From positions 1 to 41,894 of the IMG/VR virus record IMGVR_UViG_3300005613_000144: a stretch of 41,894 nucleotides of DNA; one strand, given 5' to 3'. Every line of letters starts with the position of its first letter. The stretch's first letter is position 1. The notes under the pieces were generated by a model. It did no database searches. It saw only the letters and a program-made list of their open reading frames with translations, and was not told where the DNA came from. Below, one piece after another: positions 1-8,541 of the stretch. Source of the stretch: a virus. Made by a program: the position numbers and the translations under genes.

Positions 1-723
1 ACAAGAGGCTCGGCTGAAGAAGGCGCCCGTGCATCTGTCGACAAATTGATCTCTGACGCGCTTGACGTTGAAGAATCTGTCCGCCTCGCTGCTGACGGTT
101 CCTTGACAACAAGAATCGGCGCTGAAGAGACAGCACGCCAGTCTGCTGTTACTTCTGTTGACGCAAGAGTCTCCGGTGAAGAGTCTACACGCCTTGCTGC
201 TGACGATTCTATCGTCGCACGCTTCTCCGCAGTTGACGCTTCCTTGGAAACAAGAATCGGCAACGAAGAAGCTGCACGTCAGTCTGCTGTCACATCTGTT
301 GACGCAAGAGTTTCTGCTGCTGTCTCTTCCCTCAACGCTGCTGATTCCTCTCTTGAGACAAGAATCGCTGCTGAGGAAACAGCACGTCAGAACGCAGACA
401 ATTCCTTGGAAACAAGAGTTTCTGCTGAAGAATCTGCTCGCGCCTCCGCAATCACAGCATTGCGCGCTGACATCAACAACATCGACAGACACTTCGAGGA
501 CAAGGCAGTTGTCTCTACCTTCACATCAGCGAATACGCAAATTGCGCTTTCCACAAATGCGAAGGAAATGATGTTCGTCGTCGTTAATGGTCTTATGATG
601 TACGAAGGTATCGATTACAACGTGGTAACATCTTCTGGTGAGATCACACACATCGTCTTCAACTTCAACCTTAACGTTGGTGACTCTTACATCCTTAAGG
701 GTGTTGAGGCTACATCTCTCTAA
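1..723 (+). CDS. Tail-fibre-like coiled-coil repeat protein, 5'-partial
   Basis: The reading frame is open from base 1, so the N-terminus lies outside the window. Most of the visible part (about residues 1-160) is a degenerate alpha-helical repeat rich in Ala, Glu, Ser and Arg, built around units such as SLETRI, EETARQ and SAVTSVDARVS, which suggests a long coiled-coil shaft. The last 65 residues change to a beta-rich cap (containing VNGLMMYEGIDYNV) of the type found at the end of phage fibre or neck-fibre proteins. It sits upstream of the sheath and tube genes and is followed by a strong terminator. A tail-fibre or whisker role is inferred from composition and position; receptor specificity cannot be read. 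Confidence 0.65.
   Translation, partial: TRGSAEEGARASVDKLISDALDVEESVRLAADGSLTTRIGAEETARQSAVTSVDARVSGEESTRLAADDSIVARFSAVDASLETRIGNEEAARQSAVTSVDARVSAAVSSLNAADSSLETRIAAEETARQNADNSLETRVSAEESARASAITALRADINNIDRHFEDKAVVSTFTSANTQIALSTNAKEMMFVVVNGLMMYEGIDYNVVTSSGEITHIVFNFNLNVGDSYILKGVEATSL
58..450 (+). repeat. Degenerate in-frame tandem repeats encoding coiled-coil units
   Basis: Related DNA segments recur in frame, for example around 136-180 and 277-320 (both encoding ARQSAVTSVDARVS) and around 97-129, 238-270, 343-375 and 400-423 (encoding S-L-x-T-R-I/V). Copies differ at third positions. They encode the shaft of the fibre-like protein and could recombine to change its length. Confidence 0.7.
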
Positions 724-771
724 GATAGGCTTTTCGATTACAGTTTAAATAGATAATTTATTTATCTTGCC

Positions 772-801
772 CCCCTCCCACAAAAGTGGGAGGGGCGCTT
801 T
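772..801 (+). terminator. Rho-independent terminator after the fibre-like gene
   Basis: A perfect 10-bp GC-rich stem (CCCCTCCCAC at 772-781 with GTGGGAGGGG at 786-795) closes an AAAA loop. It is followed by a T-containing stretch (CGCTTTACTTTTG). It lies 48 nt after the stop codon and separates the fibre gene from the next tail genes. Confidence 0.85.
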
Positions 802-843
802 ACTTTTGACTACTTATTTTAGCGTTGAATGGAGGATAATCGC

Positions 844-1224
844 ATGTTCAAAAAGTTAGCTAAGCTTTTCAAAGAAGAGTTCGAAGAGAAAGAAGAAACA
901 AAAGAAATTGAACAGGCTCCAGAACCAGAGCCAGAACCTGCTCCCCCGCCACCACCTGAGATCATCGAAGTTCCTTACAAGATCGCAGTGAGAATAAAAA
1001 ATGCAGATGATACCATAAATAAAATACATTCTGACTTGAAAGATTTCTTTTATAGTGTTAAGATAAAGGAGAAAGAGGCTTTTGACGCAATAGACAGAAT
1101 GAAAGATCTTAAGAAAGATATCATCAAGGAAATTAGAAATGCTTACAATGCCCCAGAGTCTGAATATGACTTTGAGCCTTCTGAGACACCGGGCAAGCCA
1201 GCCTTTCTAAAAAGAAAGAAATAA
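844..1224 (+). CDS. Small acidic proline-rich protein, function unknown
   Basis: The 126-residue product starts MFKKLAKLFKEEFEEKEE. It has a charged N-terminus, a Pro/Glu linker around residues 27-44 (PEPEPEPAPPPPPE), a predicted helical middle rich in Lys, Asp and Glu, and a basic C-terminus. The ATG at 844 is chosen because GGAGG at 831-835 is well placed; the in-frame ATG at 829 overlaps that Shine-Dalgarno sequence. It lies between the fibre terminator and the sheath gene, so a structural or assembly role is possible. No family was recognised. Confidence 0.7.
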   Translation: MFKKLAKLFKEEFEEKEETKEIEQAPEPEPEPAPPPPPEIIEVPYKIAVRIKNADDTINKIHSDLKDFFYSVKIKEKEAFDAIDRMKDLKKDIIKEIRNAYNAPESEYDFEPSETPGKPAFLKRKK

Positions 1225-1254
1225 ATAAATATAAAGATTTTGGAAAAATATTAA

Positions 1255-1265
1255 ACTATTTACTA
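1255..1265 (+). promoter_or_regulatory. Candidate late promoter motif ACTATTTACTA
   Basis: One of at least seven copies of ACTATTTA(C/A)TA or close variants just upstream of genes in this window (also 4165, 5893, 20419, 25654, 32563 and 34933). This copy is 38 nt before the sheath start. It resembles neither the TTGACA/TATAAT pairs found further right nor exactly the T4 late sequence TATAAATA. The assignment is by recurrence and position. Confidence 0.45.
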
Positions 1266-1302
1266 TGTGAATTTAACCATCCTAAGATAAGGAGATTCCT
1301 AG

Positions 1303-4152
1303 ATGTCAGTTAAAAAGTTCAAATTTGTCTCCCCTGGTGTTTTTATCAGCGAAGTAGACAACTCCCAATTGCCAGCAGCTTCCGAAGTTGTTGGTCCAAT
1401 GATTGTTGGTAGATTGCCTTATGGTCCAGCAATGACCCCTGTTAAGGTTGAGTCATTCTCAGAGTTTATCGAAATCTTCGGTCAGCCAGTTCCTGGATCT
1501 TCTGGTGGTGATGTTTGGAGAGATGGGAACCTTCAGGGTCCAACATATGCTGCCTATGCCGCACAAGCATACTTGAATGCTGATGTCGGTCCAGTCACAA
1601 TGTTTAGATTGCTTGGACAAGAGAACGCAAACTATACTGGTGGAACCTCTTTGGAAGACAAGGGTGCTGCTGGTTGGACACTTGCTGGTGACGCTTCTAT
1701 TGGTGATGGTGGTCCTTACGGTCTTGTTTTGATTGACTCTGGCTCCGGCGCAAGAAATGCTTATCTTGCTGCTGTTTGGTATGTTAACTCTGGCTCAGTC
1801 GAACTTACAGGCTCACTCGCAGGCGGCGGAGCACAAGCACAAGGAACATACGGAATGTTCGCTAACCAAGGCACTTCAACTCAGCCAGAATACACAATTG
1901 TTGTAAAAGATCCAGCAGGCACAGTTGTTCACAAGACAGCATTTAACTTCAATAAGAACTCTGATAAGTTCATTAGAGAAGTCTTTAACACCAATCCACA
2001 ATTGGTAAACTCTGATGTTGTTAATACCAGTGTCCTGGCAAACGGTGAACAATACTATTGGCTTGGAGAGACTTATGAAGACGGTTACGCAAAGGTTGGT
2101 AACACAACAGTAAGAATCTTGGATTTGGCTGATCCTCATGCTATGATTATTGCTCTTTCCGATGGAGCAACAGATCGCTCCGAGATGAGAAAAAGCTTCG
2201 AATATCCAGCCACAGGTTGGTTCATTTCTCAGGATGTTACAAATAACTTCACAGCATATGACCCAAGAAACATGACTCAATTGTTTAGGCTTGTTTCTCT
2301 TGGGGGCGGAGAGTGGCCACAAGCTAACTTGAAGGTCTCTATTGAAAATATCGCCGCTTCCACAAGTATTCAAGACCCATATGGTTCTTTTGATGTTGTT
2401 GTTCGCTTGGCAAATGATTCTGATAATGTAGTCAGATATGTTGAAAGATTCTCCGGTGTTAACTTGAACCCAGCTTCCGATAAGTACATTGGTGCTGTTA
2501 TTGGTGACAAATACACTGAATTCGACACAACTCAAAATAGATTGAGAGAATACGGTGAATTCAATAATCAATCCAAGTACATCAGAGTCGAGGTAAAGGA
2601 AGAGGTTGCTTCTGGTCTTGCTAACCCATCCTTCCTTCCATTCGGTGTCTATGGTCCTAAACGTCCAGGTGCCATTCAGATCACTTCTGGCTCTGCTGCT
2701 CAGACAGCACTTCAGAGCACTGATTCAATCATTCTTAGTGGCGCTGCGGCAGCAAACTCCTTGGCAGGATCGAACCAGTACAATGCTGGCGGATATACTG
2801 ATCACACTGCTTCAATTTACTTCCCAAGCGTTCCAACAAGAGTTTCTGCTTCCGCAGGCGGCTTGGCTAACCCAACAGATGCCTTCTTCGGAGCAACAAC
2901 TGCCCAAGACTTGGAAGATGAGAACATTAAGTTCCAAAAGGGCTATGGAGATTATCTCCGCTCTTATCCAGCAGGTCTTCAAAGTACACTCACAGACTCT
3001 TGGGTGTTCTCTCTTGATGATGTTGTTACTTCTGGTTCTGCCACATCTTTCCACGAATTTGGATCTCGTGCTGCGGGAGCATCTACAACAGCACAGGGTA
3101 CTGGTTATAGGGCGATTCTTGACGCTGGTTATGACAGCTTCACCGCTCCTATGTTCGGCGGCTTCGATGGTCTTAAAATTACAGAAATGGAGCCATTCAG
3201 AAACTCTGCGATGTCTTCCACAGACACTGAGTTTACAAACTATGCGTTCAACTCTATCAAGCAAGCGCTTCAATCAGTCGCAGATCCAGAAGTTGTTGAA
3301 TATAACATTCTTGCGATCCCTGGCTTGACAAATACAAAACTTACGCAACAAATGATTGATATCTGCGAAGATAGAGCAGATGCTCTTGCGATCATCGATC
3401 TTGAAAATGTATATGAACCATTTACAGAAACTACAAATGCTTTCAAGGATAGAATTAGCACCCCAGCACAAGCTATCTCTTCTTTGAGAGCAAGACAGAT
3501 TGATTCCTCTTACGCTTGTACCTACTTCCCATGGGCTCAGGCAAGAGACACCATCAATTCAAGACTTCTCTGGGTTCCACCTTCTGTCGTCGCTATCGGT
3601 ACAATGGCTAACTCTGAGGCGAAGTCCGAGCTTTGGTTCGCACCAGCAGGCTTCAATAGAGGCGGTCTCTCCGAAGGCGCAGCAGGTATCCCAGTCACAA
3701 ACTTGACTTACAAGTTGACTTCCAAGGATAGAGATCAATTGTATGACGCCAATGTTAACCCAATTGCCTCCTTCCCATCTGAGGGTATTGTAGTCTTCGG
3801 ACAAAAGACAATGCAAGTTCAAAGATCTGCTCTTGATCGTATCAACGTCCGCCGCTTGATGATTTTCGTCAAGAAGGAGATTTCCAGAATCGCATCCGGA
3901 TTGTTGTTCGACCAAAACGTTCAAACAACTTGGACAAGATTTACAAACCAAGTAAATCCATTCTTGTCCAGTGTTCAATCCAGATTGGGCTTGACAGAAT
4001 TCAGAGTCATCCTTGACGAGACTACAACAACACCAGACCTTGTTGATCAAAACATTATGTACGCGAAGATCTTCCTTAAGCCAGCAAGAGCTATCGAATT
4101 CATCGCTATTGACTTTGTTATTACAAGATCTGGCGCATCTTTTGAAGATTAA
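1303..4152 (+). CDS. Tail sheath protein (T4 gp18-like)
   Basis: The 949-residue protein forms the contractile outer sheath of the tail. The N-terminus (FVSPGVFISEVDNS...VVGPMIVGRLPYGP) matches the start of phage sheath proteins. The C-terminal 150 residues (NVRRLMIFVKKEISRIA..., FLSSVQSRLGL, ARAIEFIAIDFVI) match the conserved sheath core that forms the handshake strands. It is longer than T4 gp18 (about 660 residues), and the extra length lies in the central Gly/Ser/Thr-rich surface region. A good Shine-Dalgarno sequence (AAGGAG) precedes the ATG. The tube gene follows, as in most myoviruses. Confidence 0.95.
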   Translation: MSVKKFKFVSPGVFISEVDNSQLPAASEVVGPMIVGRLPYGPAMTPVKVESFSEFIEIFGQPVPGSSGGDVWRDGNLQGPTYAAYAAQAYLNADVGPVTMFRLLGQENANYTGGTSLEDKGAAGWTLAGDASIGDGGPYGLVLIDSGSGARNAYLAAVWYVNSGSVELTGSLAGGGAQAQGTYGMFANQGTSTQPEYTIVVKDPAGTVVHKTAFNFNKNSDKFIREVFNTNPQLVNSDVVNTSVLANGEQYYWLGETYEDGYAKVGNTTVRILDLADPHAMIIALSDGATDRSEMRKSFEYPATGWFISQDVTNNFTAYDPRNMTQLFRLVSLGGGEWPQANLKVSIENIAASTSIQDPYGSFDVVVRLANDSDNVVRYVERFSGVNLNPASDKYIGAVIGDKYTEFDTTQNRLREYGEFNNQSKYIRVEVKEEVASGLANPSFLPFGVYGPKRPGAIQITSGSAAQTALQSTDSIILSGAAAANSLAGSNQYNAGGYTDHTASIYFPSVPTRVSASAGGLANPTDAFFGATTAQDLEDENIKFQKGYGDYLRSYPAGLQSTLTDSWVFSLDDVVTSGSATSFHEFGSRAAGASTTAQGTGYRAILDAGYDSFTAPMFGGFDGLKITEMEPFRNSAMSSTDTEFTNYAFNSIKQALQSVADPEVVEYNILAIPGLTNTKLTQQMIDICEDRADALAIIDLENVYEPFTETTNAFKDRISTPAQAISSLRARQIDSSYACTYFPWAQARDTINSRLLWVPPSVVAIGTMANSEAKSELWFAPAGFNRGGLSEGAAGIPVTNLTYKLTSKDRDQLYDANVNPIASFPSEGIVVFGQKTMQVQRSALDRINVRRLMIFVKKEISRIASGLLFDQNVQTTWTRFTNQVNPFLSSVQSRLGLTEFRVILDETTTTPDLVDQNIMYAKIFLKPARAIEFIAIDFVITRSGASFED

Positions 4153-4164
4153 AAAAAATAAAAT

Positions 4165-4175
4165 ACTATTTAAGT
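4165..4175 (+). promoter_or_regulatory. Candidate late promoter motif ACTATTTAAGT
   Basis: Variant of the recurring ACTATTTA motif in the short gap between sheath and tube, 20 nt upstream of the tube ATG and followed by the AAGGAG ribosome-binding site. A promoter here would raise tube over sheath transcripts. Inferred from recurrence only. Confidence 0.45.
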
Positions 4176-4195
4176 AAAGAAGGAGTTAATACAAC

Positions 4196-4783
4196 ATGGC
4201 ATTCTGGACAGACGCACAAAACAAAGATCCAAAAAGAAAATATAGATTTGTGGTTATTTTGGGTAACATGCCAAATGGTGCTACATGGTATGCTAAAAAC
4301 GTTCAAAAGCCTTCTCCATCATTGACTGAGGAAGAACACAGCTTTTTGAATCACAAATTCTATTATCCAGGCAGAGTTGAGTGGAACGAAATTCAAGTCA
4401 CACTTGTTGATCCGGTCTCTCCTGATGCCGCAGCCGCAACTGCCGCCATTCTTCAGGCAAGTGGCTACACTCCTCCGAGAAATGTTAATTCCAGAGAAAC
4501 CATTTCTAAGCAAAAGTCCGTCAACGCACTTGGTGGCGTTACAATCGAACAAATCGATTCTGATGGTCGCGCTGTTGAAACCTGGACTCTCTGGAATCCA
4601 TTCATCAAGGGAATCGAATATGGCGATCTAAGCTATGATGAAGATGCCCTTGGCGAGATTACATTGACACTCAGGTATGATTGGGCTGTTCTCGAAACAG
4701 CTAATGCTGCTGAGGCTGCTGGCACCGCTGCGGCATTCAATGGAAGAACATTCTTCAAACCAGGTTCCGGTGGAACTCGATAA
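4196..4783 (+). CDS. Tail tube protein (T4 gp19-like)
   Basis: The 195-residue product has the length and layout of T4-type tail tube monomers. It begins MAFWTDAQNKDPKRKYRFVV, has the NEIQVTLVDPV strand in the middle, and ends with a beta-rich section (ETWTLWNPFIKGIEYGDLSY...EITLTLRYDW) typical of gp19-family proteins. Stacked rings of this protein form the inner tube through which DNA passes. It follows the sheath gene directly, with its own ribosome-binding site and candidate promoter. Confidence 0.93.
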   Translation: MAFWTDAQNKDPKRKYRFVVILGNMPNGATWYAKNVQKPSPSLTEEEHSFLNHKFYYPGRVEWNEIQVTLVDPVSPDAAAATAAILQASGYTPPRNVNSRETISKQKSVNALGGVTIEQIDSDGRAVETWTLWNPFIKGIEYGDLSYDEDALGEITLTLRYDWAVLETANAAEAAGTAAAFNGRTFFKPGSGGTR

Positions 4784-4817
4784 GATAATTTTTTGATATA
4801 ACAACGAGAGGTGTTAT

Positions 4818-5666
4818 TTGGCTAGAAATAAAGACAGGCTTGGTCTGGACAATAGTCCAGAACATGACAGTCCTGCTGCCGCTTTCCAAAATCCAGGTGG
4901 ACCACTCACATTTTCTACACCTACGGAATTTGTTGAGTTACCATCTGGAGGAAAGTTTTATCCAGAAGGTCACCCGCTTTTTGGACAAGAGACAATAGAA
5001 ATCAGACACATGACGGCAAAAGAGGAAGATATTCTTTCTTCCAGAACTTTGCTCAAAAAGGGTCTGGCTTTAGATAGGTTCATGCAGAGCGTCGTCGTCG
5101 ACAAGAGTATCAACGTCCAAGATTTGCTCGTCGGCGATAGAAACGCTATCCTGATTGCCGCAAGGGAAACAGGGTATGGGGAAGAATACGAAACACAAGT
5201 AGTATGCCCATCTTGCTCTCAATCCTCAAGATACACATTTGACTTGGGGCAAAAATCCATAAATAAAGGAGGTGATGAATTAGAAAATATAGCTTGGACA
5301 AATAACGGAACTTTCATTACAAAGTTGCCTGTTCTCGACGTAGACGTAGAAATGCGTCTATTAACAGGCAAAGATGAAAGCTATCTGACAAGGTTAAACC
5401 AAAATAAAAAGAAAGGAAACCTTGCAGATACCTTCTTAACAGATCAACTCAAAATGACGATTGCTTCTGTCTCAGGAAGAACCGATCCAGCTACTATTAA
5501 TTCTTTGGTAAATCACCTTCCAGCTAAGGATTCAAGACATTTGAGAAAGATATACGCTCAGGCGGTCCCAAATGTTAGCATGGCGCAGACTTTTGAATGC
5601 TCCCATTGTAATCACGAAGGTGTAGTGGAGGTTCCGCTTAACGCGGAGTTTTTTTACCCTAAGTGA
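4818..5666 (+). CDS. Tail assembly / baseplate hub protein (T4 gp26-like), upstream frame
   Basis: The 282-residue protein starts at a TTG (4818) preceded by GAGAGGTG. It has an N-terminal region with FVELPSGGKFYPEGHPL and EIRHMTAKEEDIL, as in T4 gp26-type baseplate proteins, and two CxxC pairs (C130/C133 and C261/C264) that may bind zinc. It sits between the tube and tape measure genes, exactly where tailed phages encode tail assembly chaperones. Its last codons contain seven T residues, and a second open frame follows immediately, so an extended product is likely (see the downstream entry). The gp26 link is by motif memory; the chaperone role comes from position. Confidence 0.75.
   Translation: MARNKDRLGLDNSPEHDSPAAAFQNPGGPLTFSTPTEFVELPSGGKFYPEGHPLFGQETIEIRHMTAKEEDILSSRTLLKKGLALDRFMQSVVVDKSINVQDLLVGDRNAILIAARETGYGEEYETQVVCPSCSQSSRYTFDLGQKSINKGGDELENIAWTNNGTFITKLPVLDVDVEMRLLTGKDESYLTRLNQNKKKGNLADTFLTDQLKMTIASVSGRTDPATINSLVNHLPAKDSRHLRKIYAQAVPNVSMAQTFECSHCNHEGVVEVPLNAEFFYPK
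5649..5666 (+). other. Probable programmed frameshift site (T7 run before TGA)
   Basis: The upstream frame reads GAG TTT TTT TAC CCT AAG TGA. The seven-T run (5649-5655) allows slippage into the frame that reads TTT TTT ACC CTA AGT GAT GAA. That shift is +1 or -2, not the common -1. The shifted frame stays open to 5853 and has no start codon before 5693. Tail assembly chaperone genes in many tailed phages use such a frameshift between the tube and tape measure genes; the Mu-type version is -2. Confidence 0.6.
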
Positions 5667-5853
5667 TGAATACATCCAAAACGTCTATGAAGAGATGTTT
5701 CTTTTAAAATATCACGGTGGATGGTCTTTCATAGAAAGTTATAATCTACCAATTCAAATTCGTAGATGGTTCTTGAACCGACTCGCAAAGCAGTTTGAAC
5801 AAGAAAAGAAAGAGATGGAAAAGAATTCTAAAAAGAAAACCAACTCACGATAA
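5650..5853 (+). CDS. Frameshifted C-terminal extension of the tail assembly protein
   Basis: The frame encodes about 65 residues beginning FFTLSDEYIQNVYEEM, then a segment with YHGGWSF and YNLPIQIRRWFLNRL, and a Lys/Glu-rich helical tail. Its composition is protein-like throughout. There is no ATG, GTG or TTG with a ribosome-binding site at the beginning; the first ATG (5693) would cut off the conserved part. Translation by frameshift from the 4818-5666 gene, giving a protein of about 344 residues, is the simplest reading. The stop codon overlaps the following terminator stem. Confidence 0.65.
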   Translation, partial: FFTLSDEYIQNVYEEMFLLKYHGGWSFIESYNLPIQIRRWFLNRLAKQFEQEKKEMEKNSKKKTNSR

Positions 5854-5888
5854 AACCGAAAGCAAATCGTTTTCGGTTTTATTTTTTT
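5852..5888 (+). terminator. Rho-independent terminator after the tail assembly gene
   Basis: A 10-bp stem (AAAACCGAAA at 5852-5861 with TTTCGGTTTT at 5871-5880) closes a 9-nt loop and is followed by A and then T7. It starts within the stop codon of the frameshifted frame. A candidate promoter motif lies 5 nt after the T-run, so this is a transcription-unit boundary. Confidence 0.88.
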
Positions 5889-5892
5889 AAAA

Positions 5893-5903
5893 ACTATTTA
5901 ATA
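5893..5903 (+). promoter_or_regulatory. Candidate late promoter motif ACTATTTAATA
   Basis: Copy of the recurring ACTATTTA motif directly behind a strong terminator and 22 nt before the next start codon. Its position right after a terminator is good circumstantial support that the motif is a promoter. Confidence 0.5.
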
Positions 5904-5924
5904 TATAAAATGAAAGGATTTAAT

Positions 5925-6269
5925 ATGCTCCTGAATGAAGACCAAATTGTTGAATTAGAGATTGACTTGGAAGAGCTTAAAAAAAACAAGCTTGACGAAA
6001 GTTTTCTTTCAATGTTTGGTAGTGCTTTGAAGCTCCTTATGGGATATATGTTTGGTCCCCCACAACCTCTTTCTCGTAGATATAGAGTTAAGGGGAGAAA
6101 AGAAGATGTTGAATCCCTCGCCAGAACTCTTGGAAGAGAGAAGAGATATCTTGAAGCACTTAAAAAGCATGGACTCGATGATCCAAAAACATTTAAATCA
6201 AAAGCTTCTTTGGATAAAGCCATAAAAGGCTTCGAAAAAGGCACAGGTCTCAAATGGCCATTTAAATAA
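5925..6269 (+). CDS. Hypothetical protein upstream of the tape measure
   Basis: The 114-residue product begins MLLNEDQIVELEIDLEEL. It has an acidic helical N-terminus, a short hydrophobic stretch (LKLLMGYMFGPP, near residue 40) and a basic C-terminal half. The ATG at 5925 is chosen because AAAGGA lies 7 nt upstream; the ATG at 5910 has no ribosome-binding site. It is first in the transcription unit that carries the tape measure and baseplate genes. No family was recognised; a tail-completion role is only suggested by location. Confidence 0.65.
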   Translation: MLLNEDQIVELEIDLEELKKNKLDESFLSMFGSALKLLMGYMFGPPQPLSRRYRVKGRKEDVESLARTLGREKRYLEALKKHGLDDPKTFKSKASLDKAIKGFEKGTGLKWPFK

Positions 6270-6283
6270 GGGGGGAATGTTAA

Positions 6284-8527
6284 ATGGCACAATTTGACGA
6301 CTTCGCAAAAATCCTTAAAGAAGCTGGCAAAGACGCGCAAGAGATAGAAAAGATTCTCAAAAGTCTCAGAGAAGAAGCAAAAAAGACTGCCGAAGAATTA
6401 GAAGAAGAACTTGAATCACTTAAAGTCAAGTTATCGCTTGCTAAATCAATTGTTGAGCAACAAGAACTCCAAAGAGATATTCAAGAAAAACTTCTTGAAA
6501 TTGAAGTATCCCAAGGCAGAGCCACCAAAGAGCAATTAGAGTCTTTGAGGCAAATCAATGCGACGACAGAAAAGGTCGCAGACAGATTTGATAACATATT
6601 TGATTCTCTTACAGGCGTAAATTCAAAGCTGCAAGACTCGATTTTTGCTGAGATGATGAAGCCAGGCGGTATGCAAGGCTTAATAGATTCCTTCCAGAGA
6701 ACCTTTACAGCCACAAATATTCTCGCATCTGGTCTTTCAAAAGTTGTTGAAATGTCGGTAGCGCTTTCTTTGGCAACCGATAATGTCTTAGTTGAGTTCA
6801 ATAGGGCAACAGGCGCTTCCAGTTTATATAATAACGAAATCATGGCATTAGAGCAAAACATGTATGAGCATGGCGTAGGAATCGATAACGCCGCTTCTGC
6901 TTATGCCAGCTTGGTTACGAATGTTACCTCTTTCAATAATATGTCGGCATCAACAAGGCAAGATATAGCAGAAACAACTGCTCTTCTTGATAAGTTTGGT
7001 GTAAGCGCTGATTCAACTGCTCAAAATATTCAGTTAATGACTTCGGTTATGGGATTGAGTGGCGAAGAAGCTGCTGCAACTTCGAGACAAATGTTTACTC
7101 TTGCCCAGTCGCTTGGTATGCCTCCTGCTGAAATGGCAGCAGCCTTCCAGAGCGCCGCGCCACACATGGCTAAATTTGGCTCTATGGGAGTTGAAGTGTT
7201 CATGGATGTTGCTGCCGCAGCCCGTGAAGCTAATATGTCAGTTGATCAGCTTTTAAGAATAACGGAACAATTTGATACATTCGAAGGCGCTGCCCAAGCC
7301 GTTGGAAAATTAAATGCTATCCTTGGTGGTCCTTTCTTGAATTCATTGGAAATGGTTACAGCTACAAACCCTGTTGATAGAATGAGAAATCTATCTGATG
7401 CGATTGCGCAAGCAGGTTTGAGCTTCGATGAAATGGGGTATTACGAAAGACAAGCAATCGCAAACGCAGCAGGCTTACAGGATGTTAGTGAATTAGCACT
7501 CGTAATGGCAGGTGAGTTTGATGGTCTAAGTGATAGCATGGCGAACATGTCTCAGTCTGAGCTTGTTAATCTTCAAAAGCAAAATGCCCAATTTAATACT
7601 CTTGCTGATAAGACAACTCAAATTATGAGAACTTTGGCGCTTCAATTCCAGCCAGTTGTGGATTTTATAAAAGAAGCAGCGGATTTGTTCTTGTACCTTA
7701 ATAAGCAAACAAATGGTCTTTTGCCTTATTTGGTCATTGCCGCCTCCGCCATGGGTGCTTTGGCTTTGGCAGCCATGATGGTTCTCCCGCCGATCATCAC
7801 TATGGGTGCCTCCTTAGCGACTCTTACAGTTACAGCCGCACCAGCAGGGGCAAGTTTGGCTGGTTTGGCTCCGGTTGTCTCGGCAGCAGGCGCTGCAATG
7901 GCAGCAGGTGCCCCAGGTATTTTGGCTCTTGGTGCCGCATTCCTTATGCTTGGTGCTGGTATCGGGCTCGCCGCCGCTGGTATGGCGCTCTTCGTCTTGT
8001 CTATGAGGCAACTTTTTGAGGTGGCAACACCAGATCAAATGTTGGCATTCGGAGCATCGCTAATTATGATCGGGATTGGTATGCAGGCTCTCGCCGCCGC
8101 GTCGATTTTCTTGGGTCCGGTTCTTGTCCTTTTGGCGGGTCTTAGTGCTGCTTTGCTTGGTGTTTCTTACGCAGTCAGTCTGATGAACTTTGAAAACCTT
8201 CTTCCTCTAACAAATTTGTTCCAAGCTATCGCAACAATCATAACTGGTGAGATGGATAACTTGACAGAAACGATTGAAGCGGTTACAAATATGGCAGACG
8301 CTATTAGTAACGTTGATGACGCAAGAAAGATAGTTGCCGTAAGACAGGTTATAGATTCGATAAATGGAAGACCCCCACCCCCCGCTGCTGCTGCTCCTGC
8401 TGCCGCTGCTCCTGTTGCTGCTGGTGGAAATAGACAACCAATCTATTTAAGAGTAGAGCTTGGTAATAGATATTTTGATCAGTATGTTGGCGAGCTTGTT
8501 AACGGAATGATTAATCCATTCGGATAA
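6284..8527 (+). CDS. Tail tape measure protein
   Basis: The 747-residue protein has the tape-measure pattern: a charged coiled-coil N-terminus (about residues 1-110, Lys/Glu/Leu-rich), a long Ala-rich helical middle, several strongly hydrophobic segments around residues 475-640 (for example LVIAASAMGALALAAMMVL and AAFLMLGAGIGLAAAGMALF), then a Pro/Ala linker and a short C-terminal domain. Tape measures set tail length and their hydrophobic segments help DNA cross the inner membrane. It follows the tail assembly gene and precedes the baseplate genes, the standard order. A strong ribosome-binding site (GGGGGGAA) is present. Confidence 0.85.
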   Translation: MAQFDDFAKILKEAGKDAQEIEKILKSLREEAKKTAEELEEELESLKVKLSLAKSIVEQQELQRDIQEKLLEIEVSQGRATKEQLESLRQINATTEKVADRFDNIFDSLTGVNSKLQDSIFAEMMKPGGMQGLIDSFQRTFTATNILASGLSKVVEMSVALSLATDNVLVEFNRATGASSLYNNEIMALEQNMYEHGVGIDNAASAYASLVTNVTSFNNMSASTRQDIAETTALLDKFGVSADSTAQNIQLMTSVMGLSGEEAAATSRQMFTLAQSLGMPPAEMAAAFQSAAPHMAKFGSMGVEVFMDVAAAAREANMSVDQLLRITEQFDTFEGAAQAVGKLNAILGGPFLNSLEMVTATNPVDRMRNLSDAIAQAGLSFDEMGYYERQAIANAAGLQDVSELALVMAGEFDGLSDSMANMSQSELVNLQKQNAQFNTLADKTTQIMRTLALQFQPVVDFIKEAADLFLYLNKQTNGLLPYLVIAASAMGALALAAMMVLPPIITMGASLATLTVTAAPAGASLAGLAPVVSAAGAAMAAGAPGILALGAAFLMLGAGIGLAAAGMALFVLSMRQLFEVATPDQMLAFGASLIMIGIGMQALAAASIFLGPVLVLLAGLSAALLGVSYAVSLMNFENLLPLTNLFQAIATIITGEMDNLTETIEAVTNMADAISNVDDARKIVAVRQVIDSINGRPPPPAAAAPAAAAPVAAGGNRQPIYLRVELGNRYFDQYVGELVNGMINPFG

Positions 8528-8541
8528 GATAGAGATTTAAA

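Noticed and set aside
58-450. Short repeats that could suggest a CRISPR array
   Set aside because: The repeats are in-frame, degenerate at third codon positions, have no unique spacers of constant length, and encode a coiled coil.
2606-3328. 240-codon frame inside the sheath gene
   Set aside because: Out-of-frame shadow of a conserved structural gene, with shadow-type Leu/Ser/Gln composition and no start signal.
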